Assembly: GCF_013185915.1 (NCBI RefSeq)
Contig: NZ_JAAZUH010000001.1
Span: 2,411,249-2,475,248, forward strand
Direction: 5' to 3'
Length of the DNA stretch: 64,000 nucleotides
Origin: Stenotrophomonas bentonitica
GTDB lineage: Bacteria; Pseudomonadota; Gammaproteobacteria; Xanthomonadales; Xanthomonadaceae
Of this stretch, positions 37,475 through 46,700 are shown in pieces. The translations under genes and the position numbers were made by a program. Positions within the stretch are counted from its first letter, which is position 1; every line of letters begins with the position of its first letter. Under the pieces are notes generated by a model. That model was not told the DNA's origin, ran no database searches, and saw only the letters and a program-made list of their open reading frames with translations.

Positions 37475-40400
37475 TTCTCTCTACGCCAGTTGATGGAACC
37501 ACGGTTTTCCACGGTGCTGGATTCCACTTCAATGTCGAAGCCACGCCGCAGCAGGTACTTCAGCGTAATCACCGAACCGCTGCCCACCAGCGAAACGCCG
37601 TAGCCCACGTATAACTTGGGCGAGATGTACTTGCCGAAGCCGATCACCGAACCGCCCAGCGCGCGCGACTGGCTGACACCCGCATCATCCAGGCCGAGCT
37701 TCGCGCCCAGCTGCGACGCCAGCAGGCCACTGCCGGCCGAAAGCGCCGCCGACGCCGCCGTGACCTGCTGCGTCTGGTCGCTGCTCGCGCCCGTGAGGCT
37801 GCGACCCAGCACCAGGAACGCCAGCGCTTCCGACTGCGACATCGCCGGGTCCGACCACACATCCACCCGCGGTGACTGCGCACGCCCGGTCACATCGATG
37901 CCCGCCGTGACATCGCCCACCCGGCGCTCCGCACGGATGTTGATGCGCGGGTCCGAGACCGGGTTGAAGTTCCAGTTGAGGTTGCCGCGCGTAATTGTCA
38001 GGTCCTGACCGTACGCCTTGTAGCGCCCGCTCACTTCCAGCGCACCGTTGGCCGTCATCTCACGACCCGGCCGCGACCACACCTGCATCTTCCCGCTCAA
38101 CCCGCCCTTCAGACCGAACCCCGCCATCCGCACGTTGTCGCCCAGGCTTACCGTCAGGTCCATGTCCAGCGGCGAGCTCGGCCCCTCTTCCGGATCGGCC
38201 GGGTCCAGCACAACCACATCTTCAGACACCGACGTGCCGCGATCCAGCCGCTCCAGGTCCAGGTCCGCTTCCGGCACGTGCACCGTGCCGCGCAGCTTCA
38301 TCGCCGCCGCTTCCAGCGTGAAGTCCAGGTTCGGGTTGGCCACGATCCGCAGTTCCGGCGTGTTCGACAACAACACGTTTTCCCCGTGGATGTGCAGCTG
38401 CAATGGCTGCGCATCACCGAACCACGACAAGCCGCCATCGACGAACAACGTGCCCTTGCCCGAGTTCGCCTGCGCCGTGATCTTGGCCGAACCGTCCGGC
38501 TGCGCGACGAAACTGCCGCTGCCCTGGTCGAAAGTCAGGCCCAGCGCCGGAAGCTCAGCCTTGAAGTTGCTCAGCTTCGCATCGCCACCCAGCGACGGCG
38601 TACCGCGCGTGCCACGCAGGCTCACATGACCTTCGATCAGACCGGTCGGCCGCACGATGTCCGGCGAGAACAGCTCCAGCCAGTACAACCGCGACATGTT
38701 GAGGTACAGCTCGCCATTGAGCGGCGCATTCGCATCCCAGCCCGTCTGCACCTTCGCATCGACGAAGCCATTGCCCTGGAAGCCCACGCCCAGCTTCGCG
38801 TTGATCTGCGCCGGCGTCATCTCCAGCGTCGCCGAGAACTGGTCGTAACGCACCAGCTCACCGCGCGCGTTGTCGCCCAGGCGGATGCCGCCTTCCAGCG
38901 ACGCGATCTTCGCACTGCCTTCCCACGCGTTGCCACGCGGACGGATGCGACCATCCAAAGTGAGCTCGCCACGCAGGTACAGGCGCCGCCCCGACTGCGG
39001 CGGCAGCCATGGCTGCACCAGCGCCAGCGGCAGCGCGTCACCGCGCACCACCAGCCCATCGCGCGGCCAGTTCGCGCTCGCGCACAGCGCGCCACCGGTG
39101 GCCGCACCCAGGCAGGTATCGCTCAGCGTGAAATTACTGCCTTGAACGCTGAACGTAGACGACTCGCGCAACGCCCACGGATCGCCCTTGACCGGCGCGA
39201 TGCGCAGCGCGGAGAGGTCGCCACGCCAGGCATTGCCCTGCTGGCGCACGCCGCCCTGCAGCGCCACTGCGCCCAGTTCGTTCTTCGCCTGTGCGTCCAG
39301 CCGCAGGTTGGAGACGCTGCCGGTTGCGTCCACGTTGAGCGTGTCCAGCAACATCCCGACCTGCACCTTCGTACCCTGCAGCGCCAGCGTGCCATTGCTG
39401 CCCTGCCACGGCAGGCGGCCGCGGATGCTCAGCGCTTCAGCACTCCAATCGTTGTAACGCAGGCCACTGCCGACCAGGTCGGCGGTGATGTCCGGCGCCG
39501 TGCGCGGCCCGCGCACCTGCACCGAGCCGCGCAGCGTGCCGGTACTGCCCGGCATCAGGTCGTCCAGCTGCACCGGTTCCAGCTGCGCCTGCACGTCCAG
39601 CCGGTCGCCCACGCTGCCGCGCGCGGTCAGCCGGCTGTTGCCCACCGCCAGGCGCACGTTGCCCTCGCCCTGCTGCCCGCGCAGCGCGAAGCGGCCCTGC
39701 GCGTCCACGTTGCGGTTGCGCAGCGTGCCGCGGATCCCCGGCACGTCCACCGTCGCCTCATAGCTCGCGGCCGTGCCGGCCGGGCTGCCCGCCGGCACCG
39801 GCAGCTGGCGGCCCTTGGAGGCCACTGAGCCCGACAGGCGCCCGTCCCAGCCCGGCACGAAATAGCCCGGGTCGAACGCCGCCAGGTTCGCCGCCACGTC
39901 CCAGTCCAGCTGCGGCGACCACGCCACCTGGCCGGTGACATCCAGCGCACCGCCCGGCGTTTTCGCCTGCAGGCGCTTGATCAACGCGGCCGTGTCGCTG
40001 CCGCGGATGTCGAAGTCCAGGTTGGCCGACTGCTGCTCACGCGCCACCGACGCCGTGCCCACCGCCGCCCACGCCTTGAGCGTGCCGGCCAGGCCCATGC
40101 GCGCTTCCTTCAGCGTCACCGGCACCGGCTTGGCCGCGCCGGGCGTGGTGGTGTCCGCTTCCGGTACGAAGGTCAGGTCGTGCGCCACGATCGAGAACCG
40201 CAGGCTCGCGTTTTCGCGGTCGGTGAAATCAGCGGTGCCCTGCAGGCGCGCCTGTCCACCAAAGCCCTTCACCACCAGCGGCGACACCGTCAGCACCTGG
40301 TCGGCCAGGCCCACGTTCGACGGCGCCAGTTCCACCGCCAGGTCGCCCTGCTGGATGCGCCCCTGCAGGTTGGCCTGCCCGCCCTTGCCGGTCGCGGTGA

Positions 40401-41310
40401 AGTCCAGCGACAGCGGCACGCTGGCCGGGTCCATGCCCGGCACAAGCAGCGCCAGGTCCAGTTCCTTGCTGCGTGCACTGGCCTTCCACACCGGCTCGTC
40501 GCGGCCTTCGAACACCAGGCTGGCCTGCAGCGGTGCCGGCGCATGCCCGGCCAGCGCGATTTCCATGCGGCCCAGGTTGCCGCGCGCCACCAGCCCCAGT
40601 TTCGCCGGGGTACGCCCGCGCGGTGCCGGCAGCGATGCCCCGATGGTGATGTCGGTGGTGTAGTCGTTGCCGGGCAGGTAATGCCCGTCCACGCGGAAGT
40701 CGCCCAGGTTGCTGTCCACCTTCAGCTGGCGCGCGCGGAATTCGCCATTGGCGATTTCCAGCCCACCGCGCAGCTTGGTGATGTCGATCAGCGGTTCCTG
40801 CGCCTGGGTGACGCGGAAGCCGTCGATGATGATGGTGTCGGCCTGGATCGCCAGCGGCATCTCGATCTGCGGCAGCGAACCGGGCCACGACGGCATCTCG
40901 AACGGCTCATCGCTCTTGGCGAGGTTCAACGTGGCGTTCTTGATCTGCAGCGCGTCCAGCTGCAGCTTGCGACCGAGCAGCGGCCGGATGTCCGGGTCCA
41001 GATAGGCACGCTCGGCGGTGAAGTGGATGTCGTCGTAACGGAAATCCAGGTCGTGCAGCACCAGCGGTCCGGACACCGGGCCTTCGATCCGGCTCCAGGT
41101 CAGCGTAGCGCCGGCCGGCAGCCGCGCCACCACCTGGGCCAGCAGCACGTCGCGCCCGGCCACGGTCTGCAGCAGCCAGTACACCAGCATCAGCGCCAGC
41201 AGCACCAGGCCCAGCACGGTGAAGCCCGACCACGCCCAGAAGCGGCGCTTGCGGTAGAAGCGCACGCGCGGCGGCGGCGGGGTGGCGGGGGTCGGGGTCG
41301 GCGTGCTCAC
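37471..41310 (-). CDS. tamB: Translocation and assembly module subunit TamB
   Basis: A ~1279-residue protein spanning the periplasm. It has a single inner-membrane anchor (residues ~28-55, FWAWSGFTVLGLVLLALMLVYWLL) after a Pro/Thr-rich start and a long series of beta-strand repeats. The C-terminal DUF490/TamB domain contains GNLNWNFNPVSDPRINIRAERRVGDVTAGIDVTGRAQSP and SEALAFLVLGRSL. It works with TamA in outer-membrane protein insertion and/or phospholipid transport. The start is a GTG at 41310 that overlaps the tamA stop (GTGA, 4 bases), so the two are translationally coupled. The final codon and stop abut a GTAG palindrome. Confidence 0.95.
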   Translation of the reverse strand: MSTPTPTPATPPPPRVRFYRKRRFWAWSGFTVLGLVLLALMLVYWLLQTVAGRDVLLAQVVARLPAGATLTWSRIEGPVSGPLVLHDLDFRYDDIHFTAERAYLDPDIRPLLGRKLQLDALQIKNATLNLAKSDEPFEMPSWPGSLPQIEMPLAIQADTIIIDGFRVTQAQEPLIDITKLRGGLEIANGEFRARQLKVDSNLGDFRVDGHYLPGNDYTTDITIGASLPAPRGRTPAKLGLVARGNLGRMEIALAGHAPAPLQASLVFEGRDEPVWKASARSKELDLALLVPGMDPASVPLSLDFTATGKGGQANLQGRIQQGDLAVELAPSNVGLADQVLTVSPLVVKGFGGQARLQGTADFTDRENASLRFSIVAHDLTFVPEADTTTPGAAKPVPVTLKEARMGLAGTLKAWAAVGTASVAREQQSANLDFDIRGSDTAALIKRLQAKTPGGALDVTGQVAWSPQLDWDVAANLAAFDPGYFVPGWDGRLSGSVASKGRQLPVPAGSPAGTAASYEATVDVPGIRGTLRNRNVDAQGRFALRGQQGEGNVRLAVGNSRLTARGSVGDRLDVQAQLEPVQLDDLMPGSTGTLRGSVQVRGPRTAPDITADLVGSGLRYNDWSAEALSIRGRLPWQGSNGTLALQGTKVQVGMLLDTLNVDATGSVSNLRLDAQAKNELGAVALQGGVRQQGNAWRGDLSALRIAPVKGDPWALRESSTFSVQGSNFTLSDTCLGAATGGALCASANWPRDGLVVRGDALPLALVQPWLPPQSGRRLYLRGELTLDGRIRPRGNAWEGSAKIASLEGGIRLGDNARGELVRYDQFSATLEMTPAQINAKLGVGFQGNGFVDAKVQTGWDANAPLNGELYLNMSRLYWLELFSPDIVRPTGLIEGHVSLRGTRGTPSLGGDAKLSNFKAELPALGLTFDQGSGSFVAQPDGSAKITAQANSGKGTLFVDGGLSWFGDAQPLQLHIHGENVLLSNTPELRIVANPNLDFTLEAAAMKLRGTVHVPEADLDLERLDRGTSVSEDVVVLDPADPEEGPSSPLDMDLTVSLGDNVRMAGFGLKGGLSGKMQVWSRPGREMTANGALEVSGRYKAYGQDLTITRGNLNWNFNPVSDPRINIRAERRVGDVTAGIDVTGRAQSPRVDVWSDPAMSQSEALAFLVLGRSLTGASSDQTQQVTAASAALSAGSGLLASQLGAKLGLDDAGVSQSRALGGSVIGFGKYISPKLYVGYGVSLVGSGSVITLKYLLRRGFDIEVESSTVENRGSINWRREK

Positions 41311-43091
41311 AGGTCCGCTCCGATGCTCAGGTACAACTGGAACTGCGAGTCGGGGTTGTTCAGGCCGTGCGCGATATCCACGCGCACCGGGCCCACCGGC
41401 GACTTCCAACGCACGCCGAAGCCCACGCCGGTATGCAGGTCGATGGTGTTGTCGAACGCGCTGCCGGTGTCGACGAACACCGCGCCGCCCCACGGACCGC
41501 CCTTGAAGTAATGCTCGTATTCTGCCGAGGCGGTCACCACGTTCTTGGCGCCCAGCGCGAACTTGTCCGGCGGCGGCGTACGCGGCCCGACCTCACGGAA
41601 GGCGTAACCGCGGATGCTGCGGTCGCCACCGGCGAAGAAGCGCAGGCTGGGCGGCATCGCCACCAGGTCGCTGGTCCAGGTGGTCCCGGCTTCGCCACGC
41701 AGGATCAGGCGGTCGGCCTCGCCCACCGGAATGAACCAGCGCGCCATCACGTTGGCCTGCACGAAGCTGGTATCCGAACCCACGCCTTCGATGCCACCGC
41801 GCATCGTGGCGGTGCCGCTGATGCCGCTGCGCGGCGCCAGCCGGTCGTCCACGTTGACGTAGTCGGCCACCAGCTGCGGGTAGACCAGGGTGGAGGTGTT
41901 GTAGATGGCGTTGGTGAACTCGGTGCCCGAGGCATAGCGCCAGCGCTCGCGCAGTGCGTTGATCGAGGCGATCGCGGTCCAGTGTTCGTTGATCTCGCCA
42001 CTGCGGCTGGCGATCAGCTTGAAGTTGCGCAGGTCGATGTAGTCGGTCTGCTCGTCGTAGGCGCTGGCGGTGAAGCCATACCAGCCGTCCAGCCACTTGA
42101 ACGCCGGAATCCGGTAGGTGCTGACCAGGCTCTTGCGCTTCTGCGCGTAGTCGAGCTGGGTGTTCATCTTGTGGCCGCGGCTGTTCATGAAGCGCCGCTC
42201 CAGGCCACCGCGCACACCGAATCCGCTTTCGCTGCCGTAGCTCACACCGGCGGTGTAGATGGTGCGCTTGGCGCGGGTCAGGTTGATGTCCACCGGCACG
42301 TTGCCGTTTTCATCGGCCTGGTCCGGCTGCGGCTGGATGTCGATCACGCTGAAGTAGTCGAGCTTGGTCAGCGACTCGCGCAGGCGATCGAGCTTGCCCT
42401 CATGGAAGTAGCTACCCTTCTCCCAGTACACCAGCGGGTCGAACAGGCGATCCACGAAGTAGTCCTGGTGGAAGCGGATATCGCCCATGTTGTAGCGGCG
42501 GCCGCTGTCCCAGGTGAGGTCGATGTCGGCGGCATTCTCGGCGCGGGTGATTTCCACCCGGCGCTGGGTGAAGTCCGCATCGAAGTAGCCACGTTCGGCC
42601 AGGCGCCGGGTGATGGTCACGCGGCTGGCGTCGTAGCGGGTGTGTTCGAAGCGCTGCCCCTTGCGCGGACGGAAGTTCTCGATGTCTTCCTGCAGGTACT
42701 GGTCCAGCTGCGCCGGACCGGTGATGTCGATGTTCTCGCGGCGCACCAGGGTCGGCGGGCCGCGCTCGACATGGATGGTCACGTGCAGGTTGTCGCCCTC
42801 GCGCGGGCTCTCCACCTTGATCACCGGGTTGTAGTAGCCGAACGGCTCCAGCGCGCGGCGGGTCTGGCGCTCGGCCTGCGAAAGCAGGTACTCCAGCCGC
42901 GACTCGCCCTGCGGCGTCCCGATGGTGTCGTACAGCGACAGCGAGACTTCGATGTTCTCGATGATCTCGGCGTCGTCGCCCCTGTCCAACCCGGTGATGT
43001 CGACCTTCTCGATGGTGCCGCGCGCGTGCGCGGTCGTGGCGAGGGCCAGCGACAGGAACAGGAGGGGCAGGAGGTGTTTCAAGGGCGGCAT
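41307..43091 (-). CDS. tamA: Outer-membrane assembly factor TamA (Omp85 family)
   Basis: A 594-residue Omp85 protein. It has a signal peptide (LPLLFLSLALATTAHA) and three POTRA domains (~residues 25-270; the first reads GTIEKVDITGLDRGDDAEIIENIEVSLSLY). A 16-strand barrel follows with the Omp85 loop-6 signature FFAGGDRSIRGYAFREVGPR (V/I-R-G-Y/F). GVRWKSPVGPVRVDIAHGLN comes near the C-terminus. I chose the ATG at 43091 because it begins the signal peptide. It is the first gene of tamA-tamB. Confidence 0.95.
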   Translation of the reverse strand: MPPLKHLLPLLFLSLALATTAHARGTIEKVDITGLDRGDDAEIIENIEVSLSLYDTIGTPQGESRLEYLLSQAERQTRRALEPFGYYNPVIKVESPREGDNLHVTIHVERGPPTLVRRENIDITGPAQLDQYLQEDIENFRPRKGQRFEHTRYDASRVTITRRLAERGYFDADFTQRRVEITRAENAADIDLTWDSGRRYNMGDIRFHQDYFVDRLFDPLVYWEKGSYFHEGKLDRLRESLTKLDYFSVIDIQPQPDQADENGNVPVDINLTRAKRTIYTAGVSYGSESGFGVRGGLERRFMNSRGHKMNTQLDYAQKRKSLVSTYRIPAFKWLDGWYGFTASAYDEQTDYIDLRNFKLIASRSGEINEHWTAIASINALRERWRYASGTEFTNAIYNTSTLVYPQLVADYVNVDDRLAPRSGISGTATMRGGIEGVGSDTSFVQANVMARWFIPVGEADRLILRGEAGTTWTSDLVAMPPSLRFFAGGDRSIRGYAFREVGPRTPPPDKFALGAKNVVTASAEYEHYFKGGPWGGAVFVDTGSAFDNTIDLHTGVGFGVRWKSPVGPVRVDIAHGLNNPDSQFQLYLSIGADL

Positions 43092-43168
43092 GGACACAGG
43101 ATAGCGGGAACGGGCTGAAAACGAAGCCTGTATCCACCCCATCCGGGCTGTCGGACATCACGCCATAT

Positions 43169-43681
43169 TCACGCAGGTGGCAGGTCTGCCAGGAAGGTGG
43201 ACCAGTCCATGGGCGCCGACACGAAGATGTCATACGGCCCGCTGGTGGCCACGCCCGATTCGATGCAGATGGAGAAGAATGCGAGCTCCTTCTTCCCCGG
43301 CATGCAGGCGTAGTAACGGTCTCCGCAGCCGTGGCAGTTGTAGAAGCCGAACACCAGCACCCCTTCGCGCAGCCCCAGGTTGACCTCGTCCGGATCGACG
43401 CCCTCTTCGTCTTCGGCCTCGGCAACCAGCCGCTGCACAGGCCCGTCAGCGTCGCTTTCCCTCAGGAAACCCTGCTCGAGGTACCCCTCGAGTTCCGCCG
43501 CGATCTGTGTGCGGAAGGTGTGGCAGACCAGCGGCTTGGCCGAAATGCAGAACTGGAGGAAAGTGCCCTCGCGCCTGCCGAGTTCCTGCTCGCGGGCATC
43601 GCCGAGCAGGGAGACGGTGGGCTCGACGGCGGCGACTGCATGGGTGCCGGCCGTGGTCATGCCTGCGTTGTTGATGTTCAC
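43169..43681 (-). CDS. Uncharacterised protein downstream of the giant toxin; immunity candidate
   Basis: About 170 residues from a GTG at 43681 that follows GGGAGAG; an ATG at 43660 would give 163. It is soluble and acidic, with no signal peptide. A Cys/His patch NCHGCGDRYYACMPGKKELAFF (~residues 115-137) includes C-H-x-C-G, and FFSICIESGVATSGPYDIFV follows. It lies 109 bp downstream of the 2266-residue deaminase-tipped protein on the same strand, the position of immunity genes in polymorphic toxin loci. I recognise no family; the immunity role is inference from position only. Confidence 0.6.
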   Translation of the reverse strand: MNINNAGMTTAGTHAVAAVEPTVSLLGDAREQELGRREGTFLQFCISAKPLVCHTFRTQIAAELEGYLEQGFLRESDADGPVQRLVAEAEDEEGVDPDEVNLGLREGVLVFGFYNCHGCGDRYYACMPGKKELAFFSICIESGVATSGPYDIFVSAPMDWSTFLADLPPA

Positions 43682-43790
43682 TTCGAGCTCTCCCTGCGTC
43701 GGACGGTACGCCTGCGGCCAAGGATTACAGCCTCGACCGCAGACGCTGGCATGGTGCACCCCGCCAACCCGGCACACCAGCAGGGCTGAC

Positions 43791-46700
43791 TTAAAAGGCC
43801 TGTTCCTCCCTGGCGTCCCACAACCTGGGCGTGGGTTGCGCGGGCGGGGTCCTGGCGAGATCTGCCGCGACCCAGTTGGCGAGCACCGAGTCCTTGAGCT
43901 GTTCGGTGGCCTCTGCCTGCATCTGCGCGTCGGTGTATCCCTTCGACACCCAGTCCTGCCGGCTGCGCTCGACGAGGCGCTCGATCTTCTTTTCAGCCCA
44001 CCATTCGCGGCGCTGCTTGTTGTCGTTGAACCGATAGAAAATGTTGATCTTCATCTCCGACAGCAGCTCCACCATTTTCCTGAACCTGCCATTGCAGCTG
44101 CTTTCGCACGGGTGCATTTCGGTGAGCACGGAGAGGTCTCCCGACAGCGCCGTGATGGGTGCCTGGCCGTTGCCCTTCAGCGGCGCGGCGATCTCCGTGA
44201 CGGCGGTGCCGAGGCTGCGGAACAGGTTGTTGATGATCTTGTCCTCGCTGCAGGAGCGCACCAGGTACACCCGATAGGGCTCTGCGGCCACCAGCGCGCG
44301 CGCATTGCTGGGCAACAGGCGCGCATCGCCCAGCACGCGCTTCATCGTCGCGGACAGGTCATTGGGTCCCAGCCGTTCGATGTCCGCATCGCTGAGCTCG
44401 CCCAGCCGCACTTTCCGGTCGCGTCCCTTGGTGCCCGGTGCATGCACCAGCAGGTCGTCTTCGGTCAGCAGGATCTCGACCGACGCCTGGCCCGGTGCGG
44501 CCAGCCTGCCGCCCACCGGCGACAGATCCGCGCCCAGTGCGTACTCGGCCGGGAACATCCCGGTCTGGGTCAGCTTTCCGTCTGCAACTGCGTTGGGGAT
44601 CAGGACGCGCCGGATGTAGTTCGGCTCGACGAACCCGTCGCTGTTCATCCAGCTTCGCGGGTCGCCGCTGGCAGCCGCCCCGGTGGGTGGGAAGGACGGC
44701 CCGAGATCCACCGGCTGTCCCTTGTACGACAGATCGCTCAGCCGATAGTTGGCGAAGTTCATCGTGTCGAATCCCTTCAACAAGCCGAAGTCGTTCCTGC
44801 CCAGCGTGCTCATGCGCTTTGCATCTGCCTCATCCAGGGTCAGCTTCTGCTTCTTCAGCGCCTGCGACTTCGCCCACAGGGCGTTGTATTCGCGCTCCAG
44901 CGCACTGCGTTCGGTGAATCGGGCATCCATGGTGGCGCGCAGTGCGATCAGGTCCTCGTCGAGCGCATCGCGGACCTGCACCTCCTTCAGCTCAAGCGTT
45001 GAACGCGCAACCGCCGGTTCACAGGTATCGGCCGAACGTGCCGTGCGCCCGCCGCTGCGACGCGGCACCGCACATTCGGGCGCGCCCTTGGCCTGCTTCA
45101 TGCGCTCGATCACCGCGCGCCGCAGCCGTTCCGGGTCGCCCACCGACTGCTGTTCGGCTTCGGCCAGCTGGTCGAACACGCGCTGCTGCCAGCCTTCCAA
45201 CGGTCGCGCAGCGTCGGTCGGCACGTTCGCCGCGACGTCACCGGCGAAGGTGACCTGGCCGGCGGGTGCGCCGCTGGGCGATGCGCTGAAGGTCAGCATC
45301 GTGCCGCCGCCCGAGGGCGCCGAACGGGTACTCCACGCACGACCGGGCAGCACTTCCTGCAGGTGGGACAGCAGGACCTGTGCTTCGGACAGCGTGCGGA
45401 TGCGCCCCTGCACCACCGACTGGCGCTGTTCGCGCAGCTTGCGGTTGGCCAGCACATTGGCCACCTGTGCAGCCGTGGTGGACGGGAACAACCAGGACTC
45501 TGCGGCCCTGGCCAGCTCAGAGTCGGCTGCGGTCAGTTCCTGCGCCTCGGGCCGGGTCAGCTCGGGGTAGTGCTTGACCAGGTTGTCGGCCGCGGTCGGC
45601 AAGCGGTGCTGCATCGCCCGCCAGCGGTGCCAGGTGAGCTGGCTCTGCGCGGGCTTTGCGGCGATGACCTGGGCCAGTTCGCGCCGCACGGCCAGCATCA
45701 CGTCATCGCGTGGGCTCTGCTCGGCCAGGCCCAGCCTGTGGGCCACCTCGGCGAGACCGGCGGCGTCGACCAGCCCATCCACATCCGGCAGCGACTGCGC
45801 GTCCAGTACTTCGACGTGCAGGCCGACCGGGCCAGTGCCGAAGCGGGCCCCGCGCATCCAGTCGCCGATCTCATGGTAGTAGGTCTCGACACTGCGACCG
45901 TTGCCCAGCCTCGGGCTGTCGGCCCAGGCGCGCAGGATGACCGCGCCTTCACCGGGTCGCCCCAGCGTTTCCGGGCTGGCGATGATCTCCTGGATGCGCT
46001 GGCGCATCGTCCAGTCGTTCACCACATTGGTCACGTCGGCCGTCGGCTTCCTGGACAGGGTGAGCACGCCGAAGATCGCTTCCAGCTCATCCAGGCGCGA
46101 CGCCGGCAGCTCGCCCGCCCCGGGGATCGCCTTCACCCAGCCGGGAACCGCACGCTCGGGATGCGGCATCGGGGTGGTGGTTCGCCCGGTCGTGCTGGAA
46201 CGCGCCTGCATCCGCCGCCACTGGCCATCCTTGAAGTGCACCGGCGCGCCGGCCGCGTCGCCGTCGCTTCGATCGCGCAGGCGGCGGACCCCGTTGCGGT
46301 CGACATAACTTTCGACGAATTCGCCGTTGCGCTGCAGGTACTCGCGGCCCTGCTGCAGGTACAGCGTGCCGCCATCGGGAAGCGGGCGCGACAGCATCGG
46401 CGCCTGCTCCAGCGTGGCGCGTGGCTGCACCCATGCCGTGCCCAGCGTGCCGTCGGCGGCGAACGCCCGCGACTGCAGGCGCCATTGGCGCAGGGCGTCG
46501 ACCGCGTCGGAGACGGTGTCCAGGCTGCGCCTGCCGACCTGGTACAGCAGCTCGCGGATCCGGTTGACCTGCGCGAAGTCGATCCCTTCGTACAGGGCCT
46601 CTGCCAGGGCCATCAGCGCGGCGTCACGGTCGCCGCGTTCGAACTGCTCGAAGCCTTCCTCGATGCTTCGTCCCACCAGCCCCAGCGTGCCCGCCAGGCA

